A stretch of 64,000 bases of DNA. It comes from Selenomonadaceae bacterium (GTDB lineage Bacteria > Bacillota > Negativicutes > Selenomonadales > Selenomonadaceae). The DNA is taken from assembly GCA_017614505.1 (NCBI GenBank), contig JAGABT010000001.1, positions 64,515-128,514 on the forward strand, given 5' to 3'. A model generated the notes under the pieces. It made no database searches, was not told where the DNA came from, and was given only the letters and a program-made list of their open reading frames with translations. The translations under genes were made by a program, and so were the position numbers. Shown one piece after another: positions 17,620-26,266 of this stretch; the stretch's first letter is position 1, and every line of letters starts with the position of its first letter.

Positions 17620-18018
17620 TTGACACAGGAACAGATTATAAAATTTTGCCACGATAACACGATTTGCGATTTTCTTGGCGCAGAAATTATTCCGATTGAA
17701 GGCGGCGTCCGGCTTGAACTGACCGTCGACGCGCGCCACTCCAACTGCTACAACATTCTGCACGGCGGCGTTATGACTACGATGGCTGATACCGCCATGG
17801 GCGCCGCGTGTTACGCCAGAAATAAAAAAGTCGTTACGGTTTCCATAACGCTTGAGTTTATGCACCCTGTTTTGCTCGGCACGAAAATTTCTACCGACGC
17901 CAAAATCCTCCACGACGGCAGGCAGATTATGATTTGCGAATGCGGTATCGTCGACGAGGACGGAACGCTCTACGCTAAAGCCAACGCGACTTTTTTCGTC
18001 ATCGAGATTTTAAAATAG
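17620..18018 (+). CDS. PaaI/YbgC-like hotdog-fold thioesterase
   Basis: 132 residues with the hotdog thioesterase pattern: HSNCYNILHGGVMTTMADTAM (the HGG helix start and catalytic Asp), VVTVSITLEFMHPV, GTKISTDAKILHDGR. It probably hydrolyses an acyl-CoA; the substrate is unknown. The TTG at 17620 is chosen because GGGAAG lies about eight bases before it; the open frame extends to 17572, but that overlaps the promoter. The 3' end overlaps the convergent heptosyltransferase gene by 20 bases. Confidence 0.85.
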   Translation: MTQEQIIKFCHDNTICDFLGAEIIPIEGGVRLELTVDARHSNCYNILHGGVMTTMADTAMGAACYARNKKVVTVSITLEFMHPVLLGTKISTDAKILHDGRQIMICECGIVDEDGTLYAKANATFFVIEILK

Positions 18019-19027
18019 CGGAAATTTTTTCGGTAACGGCGGCGACGGAAATATTTTCAAGGCAGTCAAGATTTTTCTGGCAAGCGCGTTTCCAGCAGGC
18101 TTTGCAATCCCTGTCAACTTCCAGCGCGTTCTGCGTCTGCCCGTAGGGACCGTTGCGGTTAGCGTCAGTCGGACCCATAATCATAACGGTCGGAACTTTC
18201 AAGCCCGCCGCCAGATGAACGGGACCAGTATCGCCGCCGATAACCATGCTCGCATTTTTAATCACGTGAGCCAGCTGCGGAAGGCTCGTTTTGTTTATCA
18301 GATTGACCGGCGGAATTAAAGTTTTAGTTTCAATTTCAGCGGCACGCTCCAAATCGACGGCGCCGTTTCCAATAAGCACGGGTACAATTTCCTTGCATGA
18401 AAGCCAGTCGCTCAGCTGCGCGAAATTTTCAGTCGGCCAGCGCTTATTCGCCCAGTTCGCGCCAATAACAAATGCCGCGTAGGAAATTCCCTCGCGCAAG
18501 CCAGCCTGCTCCATTATGGCGGCGGCTTTTTTTATTTCCTCGGCAGGAATTTCCAGCGGGAAAACAACTTTATCGACGCGACAGCCAATAGCCCGCGCCG
18601 TGTCCAAATATCTTTCGACGATATGCCCGCGCGAATTTTCTCCAACGACTGGTGTTGAAATTTTATCGCTGAGCTCGCGCATGTTACAGATTCCCAGCTT
18701 GACGTTCGACTTCGCGAAAAAAGCTATCGCCGCCGACTTGAACAAGCCCTGTAAATCTAAAACCGCGTCAAACTTTTCGCGCTGGAGTTCGCCTCTGAAC
18801 GGGAAAAAGTTCCGTATGAAACCTTTCAGCGTTTTAAATTCCTTCTTGCGGAAAATAATTATTTCGTCGACGCACGGGTTCATTTTCAGCAAATCGTAAG
18901 CCGGCGGCTCGACGACCCACGTCAAATGCGCGTCGGGGAACGTTTCCTTGACGGCATAGCTGACCGGCAGCGCGTGTATCACGTCGCCTATCGCGCTAAG
19001 TTTTACGATTAAAATATTTTTCAGCAT
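17999..19027 (-). CDS. Family 9 glycosyltransferase, ADP-heptose:LPS heptosyltransferase-like
   Basis: 342 residues with the GT9 hallmarks: LIVKLSAIGDVIHALPVSYAV at the N-terminus, FVIGANWANKRWP in the middle, and the nucleotide-sugar site GGDTGPVHLAAGLKVPTVMI. The ~25-residue segment DRDCKACWKRACQKNLDC carries a Cys cluster seen in some WaaC/WaaF-type enzymes. It adds heptose to the LPS inner core at the cytoplasmic face, implying that the organism has an outer membrane. ATG 19027 has AGGAA eight bases upstream. Solitary, between a thioesterase and a divergent membrane-protein gene. Confidence 0.9.
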   Translation of the reverse strand: MLKNILIVKLSAIGDVIHALPVSYAVKETFPDAHLTWVVEPPAYDLLKMNPCVDEIIIFRKKEFKTLKGFIRNFFPFRGELQREKFDAVLDLQGLFKSAAIAFFAKSNVKLGICNMRELSDKISTPVVGENSRGHIVERYLDTARAIGCRVDKVVFPLEIPAEEIKKAAAIMEQAGLREGISYAAFVIGANWANKRWPTENFAQLSDWLSCKEIVPVLIGNGAVDLERAAEIETKTLIPPVNLINKTSLPQLAHVIKNASMVIGGDTGPVHLAAGLKVPTVMIMGPTDANRNGPYGQTQNALEVDRDCKACWKRACQKNLDCLENISVAAVTEKISAILKSR

Positions 19028-19107
19028 TCGCGCATTCCTTTACATTTCCAAATTTAACCGTTAAAATAATGCGGTTACATTTTATATTCGGGAGGAGATT
19101 TTTGTCA

Positions 19108-19647
19108 ATGGTGATACTTGAAGGGTTAATCGTCGCAGGACTGATATTCTGCCTGCTGATTTTTTTATATTTGAAACAGCGCGGGCAAGAAAAAGTTGTG
19201 CCGAAACTTCAGACGCGGACGCCGTTCAAAGTCGAGGCGCGCGACGATAAATCCATGACAATTTCTACGACGATAGAATTTTTCAACGCGGGCAAGCAGT
19301 CGGCAATGATAGTCGACGCAATTTGCCATCCGCTGCTGCCGTTCGAGCAGTACGACGGAATAGCGGTGCGCGGCAAGGCGGAGCGCGAAGGCAAGCCGCG
19401 TGAAGATGATTATTTTGAAGCGCTGGTTTTGGAACATCAGCAGAGCGTGAACTTAATCGCGAAGGTAACTTTGACAGCGCGGAAGGGAATGTCGCTCGAA
19501 GAAGCGATTAGCCACATGGTAGATTTTCCAGTTGAATTTTTGTATCGCGAAGTCGGACGCACGCCAATGCACTGGACGATAGCGCGAATAATTTTGACGG
19601 CGGAAGAGCTGGCGAAACTCACCGGCGTAACTTTGGTAAAGGAGTAA
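19108..19647 (+). CDS. Membrane-anchored protein of unknown function
   Basis: 179 residues. One N-terminal membrane segment ([21 protein letters not shown]) is followed by a soluble region of ~150 residues with no motif I recognise. ATG 19108 is chosen because GGAGGAG lies ten bases upstream; the frame is open back to 19069. It ends eight bases before a CofE-like gene and is first in a run of tightly packed genes reaching 26.2 kb. Its job is unknown; the neighbours suggest an envelope or gamma-glutamyl metabolism context. Confidence 0.75.
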   Translation: MVILEGLIVAGLIFCLLIFLYLKQRGQEKVVPKLQTRTPFKVEARDDKSMTISTTIEFFNAGKQSAMIVDAICHPLLPFEQYDGIAVRGKAEREGKPREDDYFEALVLEHQQSVNLIAKVTLTARKGMSLEEAISHMVDFPVEFLYREVGRTPMHWTIARIILTAEELAKLTGVTLVKE

Positions 19648-19655
19648 AAAATTTT

Positions 19656-20312
19656 ATGGCTGTAGAAATTGTACCCGTGTCGACGCGCATTCTGACGCCG
19701 AAGGACGATATTGTCGACGTGATTGAGGAATACACGAAGGATACGATTACGCCGGACGACGTGGTTACCGTGGCGGAAAGCGTAGTGGCGATAACGCAGG
19801 GAAATATCGTGCGTCCAGACGAAATGGAAATAACTTTGCTGGCGCGTTTCTGCTGCAGATTTATCCCAGATTACGGCTCGCTGGCGACGCCGCACGGTAT
19901 GCAGGCACTTATGCGCAAGGAAGGCGACTGGCGCGTAGCATTCGCGCTGTTCGCAGGTTTCCTCGGAAAAGTTGTAGGAATGCGCGGCTTGTTCTACAAG
20001 TGGGGCGGCAGGCAGGCGGCGCTTATCGACGACGTGACCGGCACGATGCCGCCTTTCGATAAATGCGTTGTCTACGGTCCCGAAGATCCTGAGCAGGTTT
20101 GCAAGGCGCTCAAAGACCGGCTCGGCTGTTTCGGCGCAATGATTGCTGACGTTAATGACTTGAAACGCTCGCGAATCGTCGGCGCCACGCCTGGTATGGA
20201 CGCCCAGAAAGCCAGCGATTTGCTGCTGGATAATCCTTTCGGCAACGCGTCCGAGAAACGCCCGATTTGCATTTTGAAAAATTTCCGCCAGTATCAGGAG
20301 GGACAGTCATGA
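19656..20312 (+). CDS. CofE-like gamma-glutamyl ligase family protein
   Basis: 218 residues resembling the coenzyme F420-0:gamma-glutamyl ligase family ([72 protein letters not shown]). In archaea and actinobacteria CofE adds glutamate to F420. No other F420 genes are visible here and Firmicutes generally lack F420, so this member may ligate glutamate to another acceptor. Its stop overlaps the start of an exported gamma-glutamyl hydrolase-like gene by ATGA. Confidence 0.8.
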   Translation: MAVEIVPVSTRILTPKDDIVDVIEEYTKDTITPDDVVTVAESVVAITQGNIVRPDEMEITLLARFCCRFIPDYGSLATPHGMQALMRKEGDWRVAFALFAGFLGKVVGMRGLFYKWGGRQAALIDDVTGTMPPFDKCVVYGPEDPEQVCKALKDRLGCFGAMIADVNDLKRSRIVGATPGMDAQKASDLLLDNPFGNASEKRPICILKNFRQYQEGQS

Positions 20313-21286
20313 AAAAATTGATCGCGCAGATTCTGGTTTTGTCGCTGATTTTGGTGACGTGCACAGTTGGCTTAGCGAAATCCAAAAAGCCGGTCGTAGG
20401 AATTGCCTGGACGCCAAATACCGAATCGATATTCTTCAAAAATCCGTGCCGCGCGCTGGAAGCCGCCGGAGTGCGCTACGTTTTTCTGGGGCAGATATTT
20501 TCCACCGATTTGAAGTACGACGCGAATGGCAAATTGCTCGACGGCGTTGACGTGACCGGCGCGCTTACCGAATCCGCCGGCAAACTCATTCGCTGCAACA
20601 GCTGGCAAAATTCCAACGCTGCCGAGGAACTTAAAAATATCACCGCGGTAATTTTCACGGGCGGCGAGGACATCAGCCCTTCGCTTTATTACCGGCAGGA
20701 AAAATGGCACGGTATCGAGGAGGAGCGCGACTACAACGCCGAGCGCGACGTTTCGGATTATCTGCTGATGAGCTACTGCCTTGAAAATGATATTCCGCTG
20801 CTCGGTCTGTGCCGCGGTATGCAAATGCTTTCGGTCGTTTCCGGCGCCGAGGCGATTCAGGATATTCCGACGTACTTTGAAGAACGCCAGCTGGTTTATA
20901 ATTTTGAGCACAGACGCCCCGAACAGCCGCGCGATTTTGCGTCCAATAACGTGCGCGTGGTGAAAAATTCCCTGCTGTACGACATCACGAAGAAAAATAT
21001 TCTTCGCGGCGTTCCCTGCTGGCACCATCAGGCGATTGAGAACGTCAACGATACGCGGCTGAAAATTTCCGGCTATGCGCCGACCGACGGAATTAACATG
21101 ATTGAGGCTGTCGAGCGGACGGATAAAACTTTCGCGCTGGGACTGCAGTTTCACCCAGAAGCGGCGCTGGTGAAAAATCTGGACAACACGGCGGACATGG
21201 CGAACTTTTTAGACTACGATACGGCGCTGGAATTTTTCAAGCGGCTGGCGAATGCTAAGGCAGTTTCTGCGAGGAAAGCGGCATGA
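20309..21286 (+). CDS. Exported class I glutamine amidotransferase-like hydrolase (peptidase C26, PuuD-like)
   Basis: 325 residues from ATG 20309, in ATGA overlap with the preceding stop and with GGAGGG upstream. A signal peptide ([23 protein letters not shown]) directs it to the periplasm. The C26 triad is visible: nucleophile Cys168 in [11 protein letters not shown], and His-Pro-Glu in [20 protein letters not shown] is the oxyanion-side motif. Family members hydrolyse gamma-glutamyl bonds, as in gamma-Glu-GABA or folylpolyglutamate. Export is unusual for the family. A link with the CofE-like ligase just upstream is inferred. Confidence 0.85.
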   Translation: MKKLIAQILVLSLILVTCTVGLAKSKKPVVGIAWTPNTESIFFKNPCRALEAAGVRYVFLGQIFSTDLKYDANGKLLDGVDVTGALTESAGKLIRCNSWQNSNAAEELKNITAVIFTGGEDISPSLYYRQEKWHGIEEERDYNAERDVSDYLLMSYCLENDIPLLGLCRGMQMLSVVSGAEAIQDIPTYFEERQLVYNFEHRRPEQPRDFASNNVRVVKNSLLYDITKKNILRGVPCWHHQAIENVNDTRLKISGYAPTDGINMIEAVERTDKTFALGLQFHPEAALVKNLDNTADMANFLDYDTALEFFKRLANAKAVSARKAA

Positions 21287-22680
21287 AATTTTTAGCAATG
21301 GCGGCGATGATTTTGTCAGCAATTTTAACTTCGACGGCAAGCGCGGCGCCTGTACCACTGCGCGGCGTTATCGAGGGCTTTTACGGTACGCCATGGAATT
21401 TTGAACAGCGCGCGGACTTGATGAAGTTCTGCCGCACGCATAACCTCAACGCCTACGTTTACGCGCCGAAAGACGACCCTTATCACCGTGAGAAGTGGCG
21501 CGAACCTTATCCGGCTGAAAAACTTGCCGCGCTCAAAAAGCTCGTCAGCACCGCCAATAAAAACGGCGTCAGATTTATTTTCGCAGTTTCACCTGGTCTG
21601 GATTTGAACTACAGCGGCAAGAAGGGCGAGGAAGATTTCGCGCTGCTCATGAAAAAGCTGGACGCGGTCTATAATCTCGGCGTGCGGTACTTCGCCATTT
21701 TCTTCGACGATTTGAAAGACGATAAGGGGCGTCACCACGAAGACGGTAAACGGCAGGCGGATTTTCTGAACAAGCTGCAGGAAAATCTGCGCGAAAAACA
21801 TTTTGACGTTGAGCCGCTTTTAACCGTGCCGACCGAATATTACCGGCAGGATATGCTCCGAAACGTCAACCATTACACCGAGGATTTTGCCGCGAATCTC
21901 GCTGAAAATATCGTCGTGCTCTACACCGGCGACGGCGTTGTCTGCGACGGAATTTCTGACGCCGAATTTCAGGCAGCCTGCGAAATTTACAACCGCGACC
22001 TCGGTATCTGGTGGAATTACCCCGTGAACGATTACACCATGACGGAGGGCGGCAACCGCAACGCTAAGCTTGCTCTCGGCGCTATCGAAAAGCTCCCCGC
22101 CAGAAATGTGCAGGCGATTTTCTTCAATCCTATGGGGCAGTATGAACTTTCCAAAATCGCGCTGGCTACCGGCGCAGTCTACGCCAATTCCCCAGAAAAC
22201 TACGACACCGATAAAGCCTGGGACAACGCGCTCAGTGAGCAGTTCGGCACTCTCGCTCCTGCCATGAAAATTTTCGCACTGCATTCCCGCCACATGGAAA
22301 ACAGCTGGGCGAAAGTTGGTGCCGCCGACGCGCCGGATTTTGAAGACGCTGCCCTCGTCGCTATCGCCAATATTCGCGCTAATCGATACACAGATTTTTC
22401 CGCGCTTACCGCAATGATTGACGATATGGAACGCGCCGCCGATACTCTGCTGAAAAAACTGCCGCGCAAAATCTTAGCCGAGTGCAAGCCCCAGCTCGAA
22501 CAGTTCAAGCGTATCGCGCAGGCTGACAGGCTGGCAGTTAAATCCCTGCGCACCAAATCGCTCGATCCAAATCTCAAACCTCTGCGCGAAGAAATTGCAA
22601 AGTTCGAGCCCGACGCAATTCTCTCGGAAAAAGCCGCGCTCAAATTCGTCGACGATACAATTAATCTGCTTGACCGCTGA
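21283..22680 (+). CDS. Exported GH84 beta-N-acetylglucosaminidase
   Basis: 465 residues with a signal peptide ([21 protein letters not shown]). The GH84 domain begins at once: GVIEGFYGTPWNF, NAYVYAPKDDPYHREKWREP, FIFAVSPGLDLNYSG, and the catalytic Asp pair Asp142/Asp143 in AIFFDDLKDD. These enzymes remove terminal beta-GlcNAc by substrate-assisted catalysis, with host O-GlcNAc or mucin glycans as typical gut substrates. Unlike the large clostridial NagJ/NagH proteins, this one has no extra carbohydrate-binding modules. It overlaps the preceding hydrolase by ATGA. Confidence 0.93.
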   Translation: MKFLAMAAMILSAILTSTASAAPVPLRGVIEGFYGTPWNFEQRADLMKFCRTHNLNAYVYAPKDDPYHREKWREPYPAEKLAALKKLVSTANKNGVRFIFAVSPGLDLNYSGKKGEEDFALLMKKLDAVYNLGVRYFAIFFDDLKDDKGRHHEDGKRQADFLNKLQENLREKHFDVEPLLTVPTEYYRQDMLRNVNHYTEDFAANLAENIVVLYTGDGVVCDGISDAEFQAACEIYNRDLGIWWNYPVNDYTMTEGGNRNAKLALGAIEKLPARNVQAIFFNPMGQYELSKIALATGAVYANSPENYDTDKAWDNALSEQFGTLAPAMKIFALHSRHMENSWAKVGAADAPDFEDAALVAIANIRANRYTDFSALTAMIDDMERAADTLLKKLPRKILAECKPQLEQFKRIAQADRLAVKSLRTKSLDPNLKPLREEIAKFEPDAILSEKAALKFVDDTINLLDR

Positions 22681-22695
22681 TTGGAGGAATTATCA

Positions 22696-24081
22696 ATGAA
22701 AAAATTGCTGTCGAGTTTTGCGGCAGCTTTTTTTATTGCGTCCAACGCACACGCCGCGCCCATGACGCTCAACGTTCACGAAGCAGACCTGCGCTCCACG
22801 ATTATCATGGTCGCCCGCGCCGCCCGCCTTAATGTCTCCGTCGACGATTCCGTTACCGGCACTATCTCAATGTCAATTATCGACACCGAGCCGGAAAAAA
22901 TTCTTGAAATTATCGCCAAAACTAAAAACCTGAACCTCCTGCGCGACGGCGATATTTACATTATGACTTCGCACGTCAACAGCGGCGCCCTTATGCAAAC
23001 CTACGTTCTGCCCGTCCGCTACGGCGACCCCGAAAATCTCCGCAAGGCAATTATCCTTTCCCTCGACCCAGACATAGAAACTATCCCCGACCACATGACG
23101 CGCGTCCGTAACAGCGACGGTTCCTACACTTACCGTTACAGCTATCGCGAAAACGATTCCGACGACAGCAGCAACAACCGGCAGGAACGCATTAAGCGCG
23201 AAGAACGCGTGCTTGTCAGCCCAGATGTCAATGCGCTGGTTTTATTCGGCACTGAGGCTGAATACGAACGCGCGAAAAAATTGCTGGCTGAAATTGACGT
23301 TGAACTCAAGCAGGTTTCCGTTGAAGCGAAAATCTTAGCGATTGACAAGGACGCCAGCAAAAATCTCGGTATCGACTGGATGTGGTCAACCCTGCCGCAG
23401 TATCCTGAACGCGAAATTACTCACTACGACGCCAAATACGACAGCCGCGGCAACCAGACCGCCTCCGAATATTTCGTTGAAGAATACACCCGCAAGGCGA
23501 ACGACAACACCGGCTACGGCATTATTCAATTCGGGCGCGGTCCAGAGGGCATACCTTTTGAATTTTACTACGGCGCCAGAATCAACGCGCTGGTTACGAA
23601 TGGCAAGGCGCGCATTCTCTCCCGCCCAAATGTCACAACCATTCAAGGGCATGAAGCCGTTATCAACGTCGGCAGCTCCGTTCCAATCCCTAAAGAATCC
23701 ATTACAAATTCGACGACGACGACTTCACTTGAGTACCGCGACGCCGGAATTATTCTGAAGTACACGCCGCGCATTAACGCCGACGGCACCATTACCGCCA
23801 CGATTCATACCGAAGTCAGCACGCCGCAATACGTCGCTGATTTGAAGGCTTACCGTTTCAACACGCGCTCGGCGGATACCACCGTTACCGTCCGCGACGG
23901 CGAGCCTATGGTTATTGGCGGGCTTATCGGCGCTGAGGAAGCCAAATCTATCAGCAAAATCCCATTCCTCGGCGACCTGCCGCTCCTGGGCGCGCTTTTC
24001 CGCAGTCACAAAAAATCCAAATCCGAATCCGAACTCATGATTTTTATCACAGCTCACGTTTTGAAAGGAGCCGCACGATGA
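22696..24081 (+). CDS. Secretin family protein (GspD/PilQ-like)
   Basis: 461 residues from ATG 22696 (GGAGG eight bases upstream), with a signal peptide ending AHA. The N-terminal STN/N0-type region (LNVHEADLRSTIIMVARAARLNVSVDDSV) is followed by an N-domain (TYVLPVRYGDPENLRKAI) and the secretin barrel (RINALVTNGKARILSRPNVTT, GSSVPIPKES, DAGIILKYTPRI, FLGDLPLLGALFR). Secretins form outer-membrane pores for type II secretion or type IV pili. No inner-membrane or pilin genes lie nearby, so the partner machine is elsewhere or it acts alone. It overlaps the next gene by ATGA. Confidence 0.92.
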   Translation: MKKLLSSFAAAFFIASNAHAAPMTLNVHEADLRSTIIMVARAARLNVSVDDSVTGTISMSIIDTEPEKILEIIAKTKNLNLLRDGDIYIMTSHVNSGALMQTYVLPVRYGDPENLRKAIILSLDPDIETIPDHMTRVRNSDGSYTYRYSYRENDSDDSSNNRQERIKREERVLVSPDVNALVLFGTEAEYERAKKLLAEIDVELKQVSVEAKILAIDKDASKNLGIDWMWSTLPQYPEREITHYDAKYDSRGNQTASEYFVEEYTRKANDNTGYGIIQFGRGPEGIPFEFYYGARINALVTNGKARILSRPNVTTIQGHEAVINVGSSVPIPKESITNSTTTTSLEYRDAGIILKYTPRINADGTITATIHTEVSTPQYVADLKAYRFNTRSADTTVTVRDGEPMVIGGLIGAEEAKSISKIPFLGDLPLLGALFRSHKKSKSESELMIFITAHVLKGAAR

Positions 24082-24713
24082 AATTCTACCCGCTTAATCT
24101 CAACGTCGAAAATAAAAAATGCGTCGTGGTAGGCGGCGGCAAAATCGCTTACGACAAAATCCTCGGCTTGCTCGAAGCCGGCGCCCGCCTTGACGTTATC
24201 GCTCCAGATTTCTGTCCAGAAATTCTTGAACTCAAAAGCCAGCTCAATCTCATTCGCGCGGATTATTCCAGCGATTTAATTTCCACCGGCGCCATTCTCA
24301 TAGCCGCCACGAATAATTCCGAGCTCAACCAGCAAATCGCGCAGGACGCCCGCGCCAGACATTTCCTCGTTAATATCGTTGACGATTTCGCCGGTGACTT
24401 TATCGTTCCTTCACGAATCCGCCGCGGCGATTTCCTGCTGGCAATTTCTACCGGCGGCAAATCCCCCGCCTTCGCGCGTTTCGTCCGCACCATGCTCGAA
24501 TCCGACTTCAATGAAAATTTCGCCGCCGCTCTCGAAATTATTTCCCGCTACCGCGCCAAAGTTCAGCCGCTCCTTCCTACGCACAAAGACCGCATTAATT
24601 TCTGGCGCGAAACTCTCACCCCTGCGCTCTGGCAGATTATCAAAGCCGGTGACACCGCCCAGCTCGAACAAATCCTTGCCGCCAAAGTCGACGCCTATGG
24701 AAACGCTCATTAA
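24078..24713 (+). CDS. Precorrin-2 dehydrogenase / sirohydrochlorin ferrochelatase (Met8p/CysG-N type)
   Basis: 211 residues: N-terminal NAD-binding KKCVVVGGGKIAYDKILGLLEAGA, catalytic-type Asp in VNIVDDFAGDFIVPS, and RRGDFLLAISTGGKSPAFARFVR. It oxidises precorrin-2 to sirohydrochlorin and may insert iron to give sirohaem. In many Firmicutes this gene directly precedes hemA; here hemA starts 2.8 kb further on, with a methyltransferase and a Bro-N gene in between. Its 3' end overlaps the methyltransferase start by 17 bases. Confidence 0.92.
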   Translation: MKFYPLNLNVENKKCVVVGGGKIAYDKILGLLEAGARLDVIAPDFCPEILELKSQLNLIRADYSSDLISTGAILIAATNNSELNQQIAQDARARHFLVNIVDDFAGDFIVPSRIRRGDFLLAISTGGKSPAFARFVRTMLESDFNENFAAALEIISRYRAKVQPLLPTHKDRINFWRETLTPALWQIIKAGDTAQLEQILAAKVDAYGNAH

Positions 24714-26217
24714 ATCCCGCCAGCGCGTCCAGCAGTTCGGCGAAGTCTTCACCCCCAGCTGGATGGTTAAAAAAATGCTCGCAGTCCCAGATATTCAAGC
24801 CGCCCTGCGCGACCCCGCTTCCAAATTCCTCGAACCCTGCTGCGGCGAAGGCGCCTTCCTTACCGAAATTCTCCGCCTGAAATTATTTTATCACCCCGCC
24901 TTCCCCTGGCACATCCTCCGCTCGCTTTACGGTATCGAAATTCAGCTCGACAACCTCGCCTACGCCAGAAAAAACCTCGCGCAGATTTTCGCCGCCCACT
25001 GCCGCATTGATTTTGAAGACCCCCGCATTTGGCAAATCCTCAACAAAAATATTTTCCACGGCGACGTTCTCAAATTTCAAATCCCCGCTGTCAATCAAAG
25101 TCTCTTCGAGGAGGAGCTTATCTTGTCCAAAAATCCTATCGCCGACGCCTTCAAGGCTCATTTCGGCTTGACCGACCAAGAAATTAAAAACATGGTTATC
25201 ATTTCCAACCCGCCCTATCAGGAAGACGATCGCGGCGATACTTCCAATTACGCTCGCCCTGTCTATCACAAATTTCTTGACGAATATCATAGAACCTGCG
25301 AGCGCGTCATGGTCATTCACCCCGCGCGCTGTCTTTTCAACGCCGGTGCCACTCCTAAGGATTTCAACGAAAAATTGCTCAGCGATGAGCATGTCAAGGT
25401 TGCAGTTTATCACGCCAACAGCAAGGAAGTTTTTCCAAATCTGGACATTAAAGGCGGCGTTGCGGCGACTTATCGTGACGTCAATAAAAATTTCGGCGCT
25501 ATTGGTACATATATTCCCTACGACGAATTAAAATTGATTCACGGGAAAGTTTTTGTCAGCAATAAAAATTTTCGCCCGCTCAATGCAATTATTTATACGC
25601 AGAAACTTTACAAATTCAGCCGAAAATTTTATGAAGAAAATCCTGGCGTCCAAAATCTTTTGACTGACGGACGCACGCTCAAGACGAATATTTTTGCGCG
25701 ACTGCCGCATCTTTTTACTGAGAAAAAGCCCGACGACGGTCACGAATACGCCGAAATTTACGGCTTTCAAAAAGGCGAGCGCCTGTTCAGATTTTTTCGC
25801 GCGGATTTTATTGACGATAATATTAATTTTCGCAAGTACAAAGTTTTCATTCCCGAAGCTTACGGCGGCGCTGGCGCGCTCAATGAAAATGGTCCCACTA
25901 TGCTTGTCGGCTTGCCGCTTGTCGGCTGTACAGAGACCTTTGTAACGCTCGGAGCGTTCGATTTTGAGGCAGAAGCGCTTGCTGCCGAGAAATATGTCAA
26001 AACTAAATTTTTAAGGGCTTTATTGGGCGTTAAGAAGGTTACGCAACATGCGTCGCCAGAAATTTGGGAATATGTGCCGCTGCAGGATTTTTCTGCGCAT
26101 TCAGACATAGACTGGTCGCGCAGCGTTCACGAGGTTGATAAGCAGCTGTACAGGAAGTACGGGCTGGACGCGCGGGAGGTTGCGTTCATCGAGGCGAAGG
26201 TCAAGGCTATGGAATAA
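24697..26217 (+). CDS. Eco57I-like N6-adenine DNA methyltransferase
   Basis: 506 residues from ATG 24697. The N-terminal QRVQQFGEVFTPSWMVKKML, SAM motif I region FLEPCCGEGAFLTEIL and catalytic NPPY (VIISNPPYQEDD) identify a gamma-type adenine methyltransferase of restriction systems. The C-terminal ~200 residues probably form the target-recognition part. No endonuclease domain (PD-(D/E)XK) is apparent and no separate nuclease gene adjoins, so it is an orphan methylase or a remnant of a restriction-modification system. An open frame reaches back to 24379 but lies over the preceding gene. Position between sirohaem and haem genes suggests horizontal arrival. Confidence 0.85.
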   Translation: METLIKSRQRVQQFGEVFTPSWMVKKMLAVPDIQAALRDPASKFLEPCCGEGAFLTEILRLKLFYHPAFPWHILRSLYGIEIQLDNLAYARKNLAQIFAAHCRIDFEDPRIWQILNKNIFHGDVLKFQIPAVNQSLFEEELILSKNPIADAFKAHFGLTDQEIKNMVIISNPPYQEDDRGDTSNYARPVYHKFLDEYHRTCERVMVIHPARCLFNAGATPKDFNEKLLSDEHVKVAVYHANSKEVFPNLDIKGGVAATYRDVNKNFGAIGTYIPYDELKLIHGKVFVSNKNFRPLNAIIYTQKLYKFSRKFYEENPGVQNLLTDGRTLKTNIFARLPHLFTEKKPDDGHEYAEIYGFQKGERLFRFFRADFIDDNINFRKYKVFIPEAYGGAGALNENGPTMLVGLPLVGCTETFVTLGAFDFEAEALAAEKYVKTKFLRALLGVKKVTQHASPEIWEYVPLQDFSAHSDIDWSRSVHEVDKQLYRKYGLDAREVAFIEAKVKAME

Positions 26218-26240
26218 AAAAAAGCCGCTCGCCGTAGCGG
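26216..26240 (-). terminator. Intrinsic terminator of the Bro-N gene
   Basis: On the minus strand CCGCT (26240-26236) pairs with AGCGG (26229-26225), followed by C and eight T. It lies 27 bases past the stop at 26267. Confidence 0.7.
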
Positions 26241-26266
26241 GCAGCCTGTAGGGGATTTGTGCGCGG

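Noticed and set aside
20309..20380. Lipoprotein signal in the C26 hydrolase (LVTC)
   Set aside because: The residue before Cys is Thr, outside the usual lipobox (Ala, Gly or Ser), so a plain signal peptide is more likely.
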